DNA of 13,010 bases from an uncultured Prevotellaceae bacterium (GCA_937898675.1 CALEJB010000040.1:1-13010), one strand, 5' to 3'; positions 1 through 7,144 are shown, counted from the first letter of the stretch. The notes: generated by a model from the letters alone, not told the origin. Numbers and translations are program-made.

Positions 1-1
1 A

Positions 2-79
2 TCAGTGCTCCAGCACCACATCATGGAAGCCATCGGCTACCGCAACCTCGACCGCAGCAACTACTTCGGAAACATTTAG
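2..79 (+). CDS. C-terminal tail of an unidentified protein (5' end outside window)
   Basis: Frame 2 is open from the window edge and reads 25 residues ending MEAIGYRNLDRSNYFGNI, then two in-frame stops in tandem (TAG at 77-79, TAA at 80-82). The tandem stop and sensible composition suggest a real gene end. The EAIGY...RSNYF pattern faintly recalls the C-terminal winged-helix segment of Fic-type or AlbA_2/ATP-binding regulators in Bacteroidetes, but 25 residues are too few to assign a family. The gene runs in the same direction as msrC, with about 150 nt of AT-rich DNA between them. It could also be chance open frame. Confidence 0.4.
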   Translation, partial: SVLQHHIMEAIGYRNLDRSNYFGNI

Positions 80-111
80 TAATCCCCAAATTTGACCGAA
101 TTTGGGGATTA
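80..111. repeat. Perfect 13-bp inverted repeat with 6-nt spacer
   Basis: TAATCCCCAAATT at 80-92 is the exact reverse complement of AATTTGGGGATTA at 99-111, separated by TGACCG (93-98). It begins one base after the TAG stop of the upstream gene. As RNA it would make a stable hairpin, but no T-run follows, so it is not a textbook intrinsic terminator. As DNA it looks like a dimeric operator. The right arm recurs in direct orientation further downstream, which favours protein binding over termination. Confidence 0.75.
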
Positions 112-120
112 TAATCACTA

Positions 121-144
121 AATTTGGTATAAATTTGGGGATTA
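121..144 (+). repeat. Two further direct copies of the AATTTGGGGATTA motif
   Basis: A partial copy (AATTTGG, 121-127) and a full copy (AATTTGGGGATTA, 132-144) follow the inverted repeat. Counting the right arm at 99, copies in this orientation start at 99, 121 and 132, so they are 22 and 11 nt apart, close to two turns and one turn of the DNA helix. All would face the same side, as expected for a cooperative binding site. The last copy contains the TTTG at 134-137 that serves as the -33 box of the msrC promoter. Confidence 0.6.
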
Positions 145-165
145 GGGAGTGTTTCTCTACTTTTG
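134..165 (+). promoter_or_regulatory. Bacteroidetes-type promoter upstream of msrC
   Basis: TTTG at 134-137, a 20-nt spacer and TACTTTTG at 158-165 match the Bacteroidetes sigma-ABfr consensus (TTTG, 19-21 nt, TAnnTTTG). Transcription would start near 170, giving a leader of about 60 nt before the msrC ATG. The -33 box is part of the third repeat copy, so a protein bound there would compete with RNA polymerase. Confidence 0.6.
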
Positions 166-217
166 CAATCGAAAATAACGATGTGAATATGATACATCGA
201 ATTGTGCAAAAAATCCC

Positions 218-225
218 TATCTTTG
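218..225 (+). promoter_or_regulatory. Possible second -7 element just upstream of msrC ATG
   Basis: TATCTTTG matches TAnnTTTG and lies four bases before the msrC start codon. If used, transcription would begin at or next to the ATG, giving a leaderless mRNA. There is no TTTG at the proper distance; the nearest TTG (202-204) is only 13 nt upstream, so the evidence rests on the -7 box alone. The same arrangement (TAccTTTGccccATG) occurs before the ORF at 688-1848. Confidence 0.35.
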
Positions 226-229
226 CTCC

Positions 230-691
230 ATGACTGACAAAGCATTATATCCCCAACTGCTGGAGCAGTTGAAGGCCCTGATTGAGGGCGAGAGCAACCG
301 TGTGGCGGTGCTGTCCAATGCGGCGGCGCTGCTGCACGATGTGATGGACTACTTTTGGGTGGGCTTCTACCTCGTCGATGGCGACGAACTTATCTTGGGT
401 CCCTTCCAGGGCCCGATTGCGTGCTTCCACATCAAGCGGGGCCGCGGCGTGTGCGGCACGGCATGGGACCAGGCCCGCACGCTCGTCGTGCCCGACGTCG
501 AGGCCTTCCCCGGCCACATTGCGTGCAGCAGCCTCTCGCGCTCCGAGATTGTGGTGCCTGTGTATGACGCCAGCCACAGCGCCATTGTGGGCGTCCTCGA
601 CATCGACAGCAAAGAATTGGCAGCGTTTGACGAAACCGACAAACGCTGCCTTGAGCAGATTGTTGAGGTTATATCAAGGGCCGTGTTTTAA
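230..691 (+). CDS. msrC: Free methionine-R-sulfoxide reductase (GAF domain)
   Basis: This 153-residue cytosolic protein is a single GAF domain of the fRMsr (YebR/MsrC) family, which reduces free L-methionine-(R)-sulfoxide using thioredoxin and so repairs oxidised methionine. Family motifs are clear: YFWVGFYL (41-48), LGPFQGPIAC (56-65), GRGVCGTA (71-78), FPGHIAC (93-99) and SEIVVPV (105-111). The three cysteines at 65, 75 and 99 have the same spacing (10 and 24) as the three redox cysteines of the E. coli enzyme, so it should be active. Length is normal. ATG 230 is the only sensible start, since the next Met lies inside the first conserved block. It stands alone, with its own promoter(s), and its stop codon overlaps the stop of the convergent gene. 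Confidence 0.93.
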   Translation: MTDKALYPQLLEQLKALIEGESNRVAVLSNAAALLHDVMDYFWVGFYLVDGDELILGPFQGPIACFHIKRGRGVCGTAWDQARTLVVPDVEAFPGHIACSSLSRSEIVVPVYDASHSAIVGVLDIDSKELAAFDETDKRCLEQIVEVISRAVF

Positions 692-698
692 TAGGCCC
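678..698. terminator. Weak hairpin spanning the two convergent stop codons
   Basis: GGGCC at 678-682 pairs with GGCCC at 694-698 around an 11-nt loop containing the overlapping stop codons. The five-pair stem is all G-C, but neither side has a T-run. It could slow transcription from both directions where the genes meet. I see no better terminator here, so this is a low-confidence candidate. Confidence 0.2.
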
Positions 699-1824
699 CG
701 GTATATTCTGAGTCGTCATAAATGACAATGAGCGCTTCGCCCACCTCGCGCAGCACCGAGTAGTGGATGCCCTCCATCGAGTTCCACACGGCATACAGTT
801 CCAGTCCCTCTTGGGTACCCATGGCGCACATAATGCCGGGCAGGCGGTACCAGGTGTCGTCGATGTCGCTGCCCCAGTTCTTGTCCACCCAGCTCGGGCC
901 ATAGGCTTCGACGGGCGTTGACTCGGTCATTGTTGACGTCACTTCGCCCTCGGCGATGCACACCAGCGCGTTCACGCAGTAGCCGCCGCGCGGTTCAAAC
1001 AGCACCTGGTAGAAGTGCCGCTCGGCAACTTCGATGTCCGCCAGCCATTGTATCTGGCGGATGCGTTCTCCCTTGAAATAGTTCTCGATGATGCGCCTCA
1101 CGTCGGCATTGGCGCGGGTGATGGGTTCGCCCTGCTTCCAGCGTGAGTATTGAAGCGGGTTGTGGGTGGTCAGGAATTTGTCGGTCACTACCACGGGCCG
1201 TGCCTCGTTGTCATTGTAGCCGCGCAGCATTTTGGCGATGAAAGACGGATCTTCAAGCGAATAGACCAGCGCGTCATAGCCGATGTCGGTGCCGTCAAAT
1301 ATCTTCTCCACATACGTCTTGGTCACAAACTTGGCCTTGCCAACATGAGGCTTGAACACGATGTTGGTGTACTGGCTGCTGTTGTCCACTCTGGTGACGG
1401 TGGTGAAGCGGTTTTTGGCCTTTTCGGGCTTGACGAACAGCGGCGCGTCGCCCACGGTAATGTCATTTTTAAGTGACAAATTCATGGCCAGCCACTTGAG
1501 CGGATGGTTGCCCAGTTCTTTAGCCAGTTCATCGGTGTCCGGGATTGACGTCAGCGGGCGGTTGCCGGCAGTGACGTCATAGGCCTGGATTTTCTTGAGG
1601 CGCGTGTCGCCTATCACGATTTCGGGCATGCCATCGTTGTTCAGGTCCTTGAACAGGCAAAATGCGGGCACGCTGCCGTCTGCTGTGGGTTTAAGCACTT
1701 CGTTCATCGCCTTGTAGATTTTCAGCGAGGCCTCAGCGTCCTCCCACAGTCCCGTTTCTTGAGCCCCTGCCGCACCCATGGTCAAAGCCGCGGCAAGCAG
1801 GCATAACAGTTTTTTTGTCATCAT
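688..1824 (-). CDS. Secreted protein of unknown function with a calcium-loop-like motif
   Basis: I do not recognise the family. From ATG 1824 the protein has 378 residues. An N-terminal signal peptide (basic MMTKK, then a hydrophobic Leu/Ala stretch, ending near GAAGAQ) has no lipobox, so export to the periplasm or beyond by signal peptidase I is likely. Residues 60-69 read DLNNDGMPEI, the DxNxDG calcium-loop type seen in FG-GAP/VCBS and dockerin-like repeats, but only once. The rest is mixed alpha/beta with no further membrane segment. ATG 1848 is also in frame, adding eight residues (MTQYFDRN); I prefer 1824 or 1821 because the signal peptide then begins normally. It follows the GH18 gene by 79 nt and may be the last gene of the locus, but a -7 element and a hairpin in the gap suggest separate expression. 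It ends inside the msrC stop codon. Confidence 0.8.
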   Translation of the reverse strand: MMTKKLLCLLAAALTMGAAGAQETGLWEDAEASLKIYKAMNEVLKPTADGSVPAFCLFKDLNNDGMPEIVIGDTRLKKIQAYDVTAGNRPLTSIPDTDELAKELGNHPLKWLAMNLSLKNDITVGDAPLFVKPEKAKNRFTTVTRVDNSSQYTNIVFKPHVGKAKFVTKTYVEKIFDGTDIGYDALVYSLEDPSFIAKMLRGYNDNEARPVVVTDKFLTTHNPLQYSRWKQGEPITRANADVRRIIENYFKGERIRQIQWLADIEVAERHFYQVLFEPRGGYCVNALVCIAEGEVTSTMTESTPVEAYGPSWVDKNWGSDIDDTWYRLPGIMCAMGTQEGLELYAVWNSMEGIHYSVLREVGEALIVIYDDSEYTGAY

Positions 1825-1852
1825 ATTGCGGTCAAAATATTGAGTCATGGGG

Positions 1853-1860
1853 CAAAGGTA
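1853..1860 (-). promoter_or_regulatory. Possible -7 element for the secreted-protein gene
   Basis: On the minus strand the sequence reads TACCTTTG, a TAnnTTTG match, four bases upstream of ATG 1848 and 28 bases upstream of ATG 1824. No TTTG sits 19-21 nt further upstream. If real, it lets the gene be transcribed apart from the SusC operon, with a start point near 1848, which would favour translation from 1824 or 1821. Confidence 0.35.
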
Positions 1861-1879
1861 AACAAACTTTCTTGTTCCT

Positions 1880-1894
1880 GGCCAGCCTGTGGCC
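1880..1894 (-). terminator. Small GC hairpin after the GH18 gene
   Basis: On the minus strand GGCCA and TGGCC form a perfect five-pair stem around a five-base loop (1885-1889), beginning 10 nt after the GH18 stop codon. A T-G wobble could extend it by one pair. No uridine tract follows, so it is at best a weak terminator, or a 3' end stabiliser that lowers expression of the gene downstream. Confidence 0.3.
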
Positions 1895-1903
1895 GAAAAA
1901 TCG

Positions 1904-3349
1904 TTACCAGTTGCTCTTGTAGTAGTTCACTTTGTAATTGTCTCCCGAGGCGTCGGGATAGACCAGCGTCTCGTCAAACAGGTATTGGCAGGTGCGCTCT
2001 AGCGCGGGAATCTGCTTGCTCGCAAAATTACTCACTCCGCTGCTCAGGTTAAACGGGTTCATGTCAAAGAACATCATCAGTCCAAAGCCCTTGCTGCGCA
2101 GGCTGCGGAGCTGGGTGGCTGTGGCATACTTGTTGAGCGCGCACTCCTGCGAGTAGATGCCCATATTCATCTTGTCCATGCCCGGGAAACTCTTGCTGCG
2201 GTCGGTGCTCACCAGATAGTCGTTGATGGCCATGTCCACATATTCGCCCGAAGGCACTTCGTCGATGGCAGGCAGCGACGAGAGGGTGCTGTAGGCATAC
2301 ACGATAGTGAGTTTGTCCTTAATGGCCTTCTTGGTTTCGAAGATGAGCCGCGCGGCGCGCTCCTTGGCGGTGCCCGCTGTGTAGGGTACAAAGTCCTGTC
2401 CCGTGAGGGGGTGCCCGCTGTAGTTGGCATATTCCTCGTCAAAGAACACACCGTCGAGATGATAGGCGTCGAGGGTGTTGCTAATCTGCTGAGCCAGGTA
2501 GCGGCAGCCCTCGTCCGACAGGTTGCACAGTCCCACGCCGTCGCCCTTGGGCAGTATGCTCAACACAATCTTCATGCCCATGTCCTGCAGGGGCTTGAGG
2601 TAGGTCATATAATTGTTGAGGGCTTGTGAAGCGCCTGGACTGTGGTAGATGCCGACACGCCCGGTGACGGGGTCAATCCTGATGTTGGACGAGAACAAGA
2701 TGACCATGTCAAAGAACGGTTTGCCGCTCTCCTTGAGGGTAAACAGCGTGTGGTTGAGCGGGTTGGTGTGGCTGATGTCCATGCAGCTCACGATGCGTAT
2801 GCCTGTGGACTTGGCGCAGTCGGGCGCGCGTGAGATGTCCTTGGCCAGCACGATGAGGCTGCCCGTGGTGTCGGACACGCGGACTGCATTGTTCGACTTG
2901 ATGCTCAGCGGGATGGCATAGGTGGCCAGCGAGTCCAGCGCGGGACTGGTGATATAGGTGACCATGCAGCTGTCGCTATGCAGGGCGCCGCCCTTGACGG
3001 TGATGGCGGTGGGTATGCCCGTCAACTCTTGCGGCAGGGCCTGGTAACTCGTGCCGTGTGCGGCATTGAAGGCATCGAGGGCCGCCGCGTCATAGGTGAG
3101 CGTGAACGCCGCGTCGCTTGGCAGCGGCTTGGTGAGGGCAACCTTGACATTGATGGCGCCGCTGTCGCGGAATTGCACATTGGTCACCAGCGGGGTGCCC
3201 CAGGTGTCGGTAAGCATGGCGATGGCGTCGCTGCTGGTGCCGTAGTTTGTCTCTCTGACGGCAGGCATCTGCACATCATTGGGCGCGCAGGCGGCCAGCG
3301 CGCCTATCAATGCCAATGCGGATATATATTTGAATAGTTTCATAGTCAT
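1904..3349 (-). CDS. GH18 endo-beta-N-acetylglucosaminidase lipoprotein (BT3987-like)
   Basis: The 481-residue protein is predicted to cut the chitobiose core of N-glycans, releasing oligosaccharides from glycoproteins at the cell surface. A lipoprotein signal ends in the lipobox LAAC (Cys21). Residues about 45-170 form a DUF1735-type beta-sandwich. Residues about 180-460 are the GH18 barrel, with the catalytic strand LDGVFFDEEY at 298-307; Asp304 and Glu306 are the expected catalytic pair. Phe302 replaces the second Asp of the canonical DxxDxDxE, which I believe also occurs in related Bacteroides ENGases. ATG 3343 (MKLFKYIS) is an equally good start. The gene follows the LamG lipoprotein by 50 nt in the SusC/D operon. 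Its place in a BT3983-BT3987-like order suggests high-mannose N-glycans; a chitinase-like or other ENGase specificity cannot be excluded. Confidence 0.85.
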   Translation of the reverse strand: MTMKLFKYISALALIGALAACAPNDVQMPAVRETNYGTSSDAIAMLTDTWGTPLVTNVQFRDSGAINVKVALTKPLPSDAAFTLTYDAAALDAFNAAHGTSYQALPQELTGIPTAITVKGGALHSDSCMVTYITSPALDSLATYAIPLSIKSNNAVRVSDTTGSLIVLAKDISRAPDCAKSTGIRIVSCMDISHTNPLNHTLFTLKESGKPFFDMVILFSSNIRIDPVTGRVGIYHSPGASQALNNYMTYLKPLQDMGMKIVLSILPKGDGVGLCNLSDEGCRYLAQQISNTLDAYHLDGVFFDEEYANYSGHPLTGQDFVPYTAGTAKERAARLIFETKKAIKDKLTIVYAYSTLSSLPAIDEVPSGEYVDMAINDYLVSTDRSKSFPGMDKMNMGIYSQECALNKYATATQLRSLRSKGFGLMMFFDMNPFNLSSGVSNFASKQIPALERTCQYLFDETLVYPDASGDNYKVNYYKSNW

Positions 3350-3399
3350 ATTTCATTAATCATACATCTATACACATCATTTGCGTAAAAACCGTTTGG

Positions 3400-4566
3400 T
3401 CAGTTGCCCTTTGGCGGCAGTTCAACATCCACCCATTTGACCTTTTGGTCGGTGACGGCGTCGTTGCCGTTGTGCGAGTAGTCTTTGAAGGTGTTGTTTG
3501 AGCGGTCGTCCATCTTCCAGTAGCCCACCAGTCCCGGACTGTCGGGCTCCACATAATAGGGATTGTCAACGATTTCCTGTCGGGTGCGAATGATGTTCCA
3601 CACGCGCACCTCACACATGTAACCGTTGAGCCAGCGGCTGTTGTTGTAGGAGCGGCCAATCTGGAACGGGTAGTTCTTGACAGGTGTGACGAAGTTCACC
3701 TCGTCCTGCGAGAGCGAGCCGTGGTAATATACCGAGTCGTTGACATAGCAGTAGAGTTCATGGGCGTCGGCGTCAAATGTCACGGCGATGTGGTACCAGC
3801 ACTTGGTGTTGAGCAAGAACGGGGCGCTGCCGGCCGACTGGAAGTCCTGCGTCGTGCCCTCGCGTGCCGACACTTGAATCTGGTTAGGCGGGTAGGACGA
3901 ATCGCCCAAACGGATGAGGAACTCCTGCTCACAGCCAAAGACGGTGTTGAGCGTGTTGTCAAATCCGTTGACATAGATGAGCGCCTCCATGGTGAGTTGG
4001 CGCATGTGGTTGAGTTCGTCGCTGTGTTTCCATTCGACGGTAGCAAAGTTCTGGTCCATGTTGGGCACCACATTGATGAGCGCGCCGCTGCGGAAGATGT
4101 AGTAATGCGTGCGAGCGCTCGCCAGCACGTCAATGTCGGGCGACGAGACGGTGACGGGCAGCACATAGGTGAGGTCGCGGTTCAGCCCGCTGATGTCAAA
4201 TGTGACATTGACGGCGCTTGTCGATACGCTGCCGGCGGCGATGACTGCCTGGTTGGCCTCGAGGGTGTAGCAGCCCTCGGGCAGCAGAACGGCATCGCTG
4301 TAATAGGCCAGGTTGTAGGTGTCCACCATACTCTTGTCGATATTGAAATTAACAGTGATGTCGCGTGTGGCGGGGTGGGGGATGGCCGCTGTGAGGCTCT
4401 TGCTCGCCTGCAGCGTGTTGCCGCGGATAATGCTCTCGGTGACCATCGACGAACTGCTGAGGTACAACAGGTCGTCAAACTCCTCGTCGCTCGGCTGGCA
4501 CGCTGTACACAGCAGCGACAGCGCGGCAAGCATGGGGACATATCGGAATAATATCTTTTTCATCAT
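3400..4566 (-). CDS. DUF1735 and LamG-domain surface glycan-binding lipoprotein (BT3986-like)
   Basis: This outer-membrane lipoprotein probably binds glycans for the locus and has no visible catalytic residues. Counting from the TTG at 4569, the lipobox is CTAC with Cys24, followed by QPSDEEFDD, an acidic surface-export signal. Residues about 40-160 resemble DUF1735, the domain that also opens the GH18 enzyme. Residues about 165-375 are a concanavalin A-like LamG domain, with TMEALIYV, KCWYHIAVTFD, GRSYNNSRWLNGYMCEVRVW and GLVGYWKMDD as hallmarks. The translation can open at a TTG (4567-4569), but the real start is one of the two adjacent ATGs (4566 or 4563), only 3 nt after the TAA of the preceding gene, so translation is probably coupled. 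Its homologue in B. thetaiotaomicron is, from memory, described as a surface glycan-binding protein. Ligand specificity is inferred from context. Confidence 0.82.
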   Translation of the reverse strand: MMKKILFRYVPMLAALSLLCTACQPSDEEFDDLLYLSSSSMVTESIIRGNTLQASKSLTAAIPHPATRDITVNFNIDKSMVDTYNLAYYSDAVLLPEGCYTLEANQAVIAAGSVSTSAVNVTFDISGLNRDLTYVLPVTVSSPDIDVLASARTHYYIFRSGALINVVPNMDQNFATVEWKHSDELNHMRQLTMEALIYVNGFDNTLNTVFGCEQEFLIRLGDSSYPPNQIQVSAREGTTQDFQSAGSAPFLLNTKCWYHIAVTFDADAHELYCYVNDSVYYHGSLSQDEVNFVTPVKNYPFQIGRSYNNSRWLNGYMCEVRVWNIIRTRQEIVDNPYYVEPDSPGLVGYWKMDDRSNNTFKDYSHNGNDAVTDQKVKWVDVELPPKGN

Positions 4567-4569
4567 CAA

Positions 4570-5574
4570 TTAGTGTTTGGTTGTTGGGTTCATGATGCCG
4601 ATGGCTTGGCGCAAATTGGGATAGACGCGCTGGCTGTTGAAATAGTCGCGCTGGGCGTTGCAGATGCCCAGTCCCGCCACACGGGCTGCGCCGCTGTAGC
4701 CGGCAATCCATTGGGCGGTGGCGATGATGGCGCGCGTGCCGTCCTTGAAGTATCCCCCGGTTTCGTCGGGATTGAGGGGAACGGTCTCGACCAGCGGGAT
4801 GTACTGGGCGTTTTCGCTGCCAAAAGTTGCTTGGTGGAGCAGTTTGTAGGCAATGCTTTCAACGCCCCATTCCCCTGTGCAGGGAATGACGATGAATCGT
4901 GCCGCATTCACCACGTCTTTGTCATAGATAACCTCGGGATACCCTTGCAGCACAAACGTCTTGCCGCCATGCGACGACAGCCACGACTTGACAGGGCCCA
5001 GCATTGCGTCTTCGAGGTCGGCATAGGCTTGGGCCTGCTGCTCATCGATGTTTTCGCGCCCGTGGCCGTCAAAGGCGACCACCACGCCGTCGTAGGCATA
5101 CTTGTCGCACAATGCCAGGGCCAGGGCCACGGTGTCGCTCAGCCAGGCGTTGAAGTCGCCGTCACGGCCCGCATAGGATTCCTTGATGGCTGCATAGTCA
5201 ATGTTATAGAGCACTTGTGTGCCCTTTTTCTCGCGCACCATCGCCATTTCGTCTTGGATGTCTTGGGTAAGGCCCGCGGGGTGCATCAGCACGGCATAGT
5301 CGATGCTGTCGGGCATGGCGGTCAGGTGGTCGCTCTGATTGTAGAAGGCATCGCTGCTGTTGTCCATCCAGGCGAGCGTTACCTTGTGCCCTGCGGCGGC
5401 TTTGTAGGCTCGCAGGTCACTCAGATACTGGGCATAGAGTTCGGGGTTTTGCTCCTCGATGCTGGGCAGGTCGATGCCGATGGACTCAACCTCGGTGTCG
5501 CACCCGGTGAGAGCCATAGCGGCCGCGGCGGCCATTGGTATGATATATTTTAATGGTTTCATGATTTGTCTCAT
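4570..5574 (-). CDS. GH18-fold lipoprotein with degenerate active site, likely glycan-binding (BT3985-like)
   Basis: The 334-residue protein belongs to the putative GH18 group of Bacteroidetes PULs (GH18_BT1044-like, as I recall the Pfam name). A lipoprotein signal ends in LTGC with Cys25, followed by DTEVES. The barrel covers about 60-330. The strand that should carry DxxDxDxE reads DGVVVAFD at 162-169: the first Asp stays, but the residues at the catalytic positions are Ala167 and Asp169 instead of Asp and Glu. Hydrolysis is therefore unlikely, and a binding role, presenting N-glycans to SusC/D, is the best inference. Asp169 could keep weak activity. ATG 5562 (MKPLKYI) is an alternative start closer to the signal peptide. 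It lies 16 nt after the SusD stop and is followed 3 nt later by the LamG gene. Confidence 0.78.
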   Translation of the reverse strand: MRQIMKPLKYIIPMAAAAAMALTGCDTEVESIGIDLPSIEEQNPELYAQYLSDLRAYKAAAGHKVTLAWMDNSSDAFYNQSDHLTAMPDSIDYAVLMHPAGLTQDIQDEMAMVREKKGTQVLYNIDYAAIKESYAGRDGDFNAWLSDTVALALALCDKYAYDGVVVAFDGHGRENIDEQQAQAYADLEDAMLGPVKSWLSSHGGKTFVLQGYPEVIYDKDVVNAARFIVIPCTGEWGVESIAYKLLHQATFGSENAQYIPLVETVPLNPDETGGYFKDGTRAIIATAQWIAGYSGAARVAGLGICNAQRDYFNSQRVYPNLRQAIGIMNPTTKH

Positions 5575-5590
5575 TTATGGGTTATTCACT

Positions 5591-7144
5591 TCATCTTGCC
5601 CACCACACGTCGGTGCCCTGGGTGTCGGGACCGCCCAGGAGGTCACGCACCGCCTGGTTGTAGTTCTCGGTATTGTTCACGCGCTCGTTGTAGGGATAGA
5701 CTACACGGCGGGCACCGCGCGCCACATCCACGCTGCCGCCGCTGTTGTTGACCAGAGCAGGCAGCAGGGCGGGATAACCCGTGCGACGGTATTCGCTCCA
5801 GGCCTCCAGGCCCAGCGGGAAGTTGGCGAGCCACTTTTGCGTGATGATGCGCTCCAGGTTCTGCTCCATCGTTGCGCCCTCGTCCCACTTGATGGTGATG
5901 CTGGAGGCGATGGGAGCGCTGAAGTCAGGATTTTCGGGGTCGTTGTAGGCGTCCGGCTGGCTGGTGCTGTTGTTGCAGTAGTCGTCGGCGCCCGTTGCGC
6001 CCCATTGGTCAAACGACAGGGCGATGCCGCGGTTATACCACTGCTGTGCCGTGCCGCCCATGTTCCAGCCGCGCAGGGCGCCTTCGGCCTTGAGAAAAGC
6101 CACCTCGGCGGCGTTCATCCACAGGTGTCCGTCGCCCACGCCCACTGCCATGTTGCTGTAGTCGTGAATGTTGCGCGCCTGGGAAATTTCGATGCCGCTG
6201 CGCAGGCCGATGTAACCGCCTGGTACATCGTCAAAGGAGGACGGCGTGAACATCTTCTCGCGGCGGGGGTCGTTGTAGCCGTTCATGTAGGCGAGGATTT
6301 CGGCGGCGATGCGCGAGTCGCCGTCATTGTACTCGTAGCACACGACGCGGAAGGCGTTCTTGGCGGTGACGGGCATCACGGCGTTGTCGGCGTTGTCGCT
6401 CATGGCGCCAATGGGATGGGCCGCCACCTCCTCGCAGTATTTCTTGGCGAGTTCGGGCTCGGGCTTGACCATGCGCATGGCCATGCGCAGTTTGAGCGAG
6501 TTGGCCAGTTTTACCCATCGCGCCACATTGCCGCCATAGACCTTGTCAATCTTGGGGCTGAAGTTGTCGGCGCTATGCTCGGTGAGGATGCTGATGGCAG
6601 TGTCCAGGTCGGCAATCATGTGGAGGTAGGCATCGCGCTGCGAGTCGTAGGGCGCCGTGATTTCGCCGCCTGCGCCCACTTGGGAGTAGGGCACGGGACC
6701 ATAAATATCGGTGATGCGTTGCATGCCTGCCACCTTGATGACGCGCGCCACGCTGATGATGACCTGGTCGCTGGTGTTGCTCGTCACCTCGTTATAGCCG
6801 ATGAAATACTTGGGGATGTAGTTGTCGAACGCCCAGCTCAGCCATCCCTCGACGGGGCAGAACTGCGCAAAATTCTTTCCCGCAAAGCCCGTGTTGGCAT
6901 CGGCGAAATAGCCGCCGTAGGAACCGCCGAGAAGGCATTCGGTCATCTGGGTGCTGTTCACGTCAAGCGGAATTACCCAGCCCTGCATCGTGGTGACGGC
7001 GCTGCTCAGCAGGTAGCCGTCGCGCTGCATCTCGTCCTGGGTGGCGTCGCCGGGATTGGTGTTGTAGTCCAGGTAGTCGTCGGTACAAGCCGATGCCAGT
7101 GGCAGCAGGGCGGTTAATGCAATGTATAATAGTGTCCTTTTCAT
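5591..7144 (-). CDS. SusD-like outer-membrane glycan-binding lipoprotein
   Basis: This 517-residue SusD/RagB-family lipoprotein caps the SusC transporter and delivers glycan to it. It fits the SusD-like_2 subgroup: a lipoprotein signal with lipobox ASAC (Cys20) followed by TDDYLDYNTNP, the helical TPR-like core with VARVIKVAGMQRITDIYGPVPYS (about 132-154), and the C-terminal block ending LGGPDTQGTDVWWAR. I chose ATG 7144 (MKRTLLYI) over the in-frame ATG at 7171, because 7144 starts a standard signal peptide and lies 7 nt after the SusC stop, while 7171 would overlap the SusC coding region. Length is normal. The pairing with SusC immediately upstream is the defining PUL signature; a role for N-glycans follows from the ENGase downstream. 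Confidence 0.92.
   Translation of the reverse strand: MKRTLLYIALTALLPLASACTDDYLDYNTNPGDATQDEMQRDGYLLSSAVTTMQGWVIPLDVNSTQMTECLLGGSYGGYFADANTGFAGKNFAQFCPVEGWLSWAFDNYIPKYFIGYNEVTSNTSDQVIISVARVIKVAGMQRITDIYGPVPYSQVGAGGEITAPYDSQRDAYLHMIADLDTAISILTEHSADNFSPKIDKVYGGNVARWVKLANSLKLRMAMRMVKPEPELAKKYCEEVAAHPIGAMSDNADNAVMPVTAKNAFRVVCYEYNDGDSRIAAEILAYMNGYNDPRREKMFTPSSFDDVPGGYIGLRSGIEISQARNIHDYSNMAVGVGDGHLWMNAAEVAFLKAEGALRGWNMGGTAQQWYNRGIALSFDQWGATGADDYCNNSTSQPDAYNDPENPDFSAPIASSITIKWDEGATMEQNLERIITQKWLANFPLGLEAWSEYRRTGYPALLPALVNNSGGSVDVARGARRVVYPYNERVNNTENYNQAVRDLLGGPDTQGTDVWWAR

Noticed and set aside
80..111. Intrinsic terminator of the upstream gene
   Set aside because: The hairpin is strong but has no T-tract after it, and its arm recurs as direct repeats, so an operator reading fits better. 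Termination is not excluded.
3721..5553. Long plus-strand open frames (3721-4551 and 4573-5553) opposite the two surface lipoproteins
   Set aside because: They mirror real minus-strand genes with signal peptides and family motifs, and show no independent evidence.
5459..7117. 552-codon open frame antisense to SusD
   Set aside because: Same antisense composition artefact; the opposite strand carries an unambiguous SusD protein.
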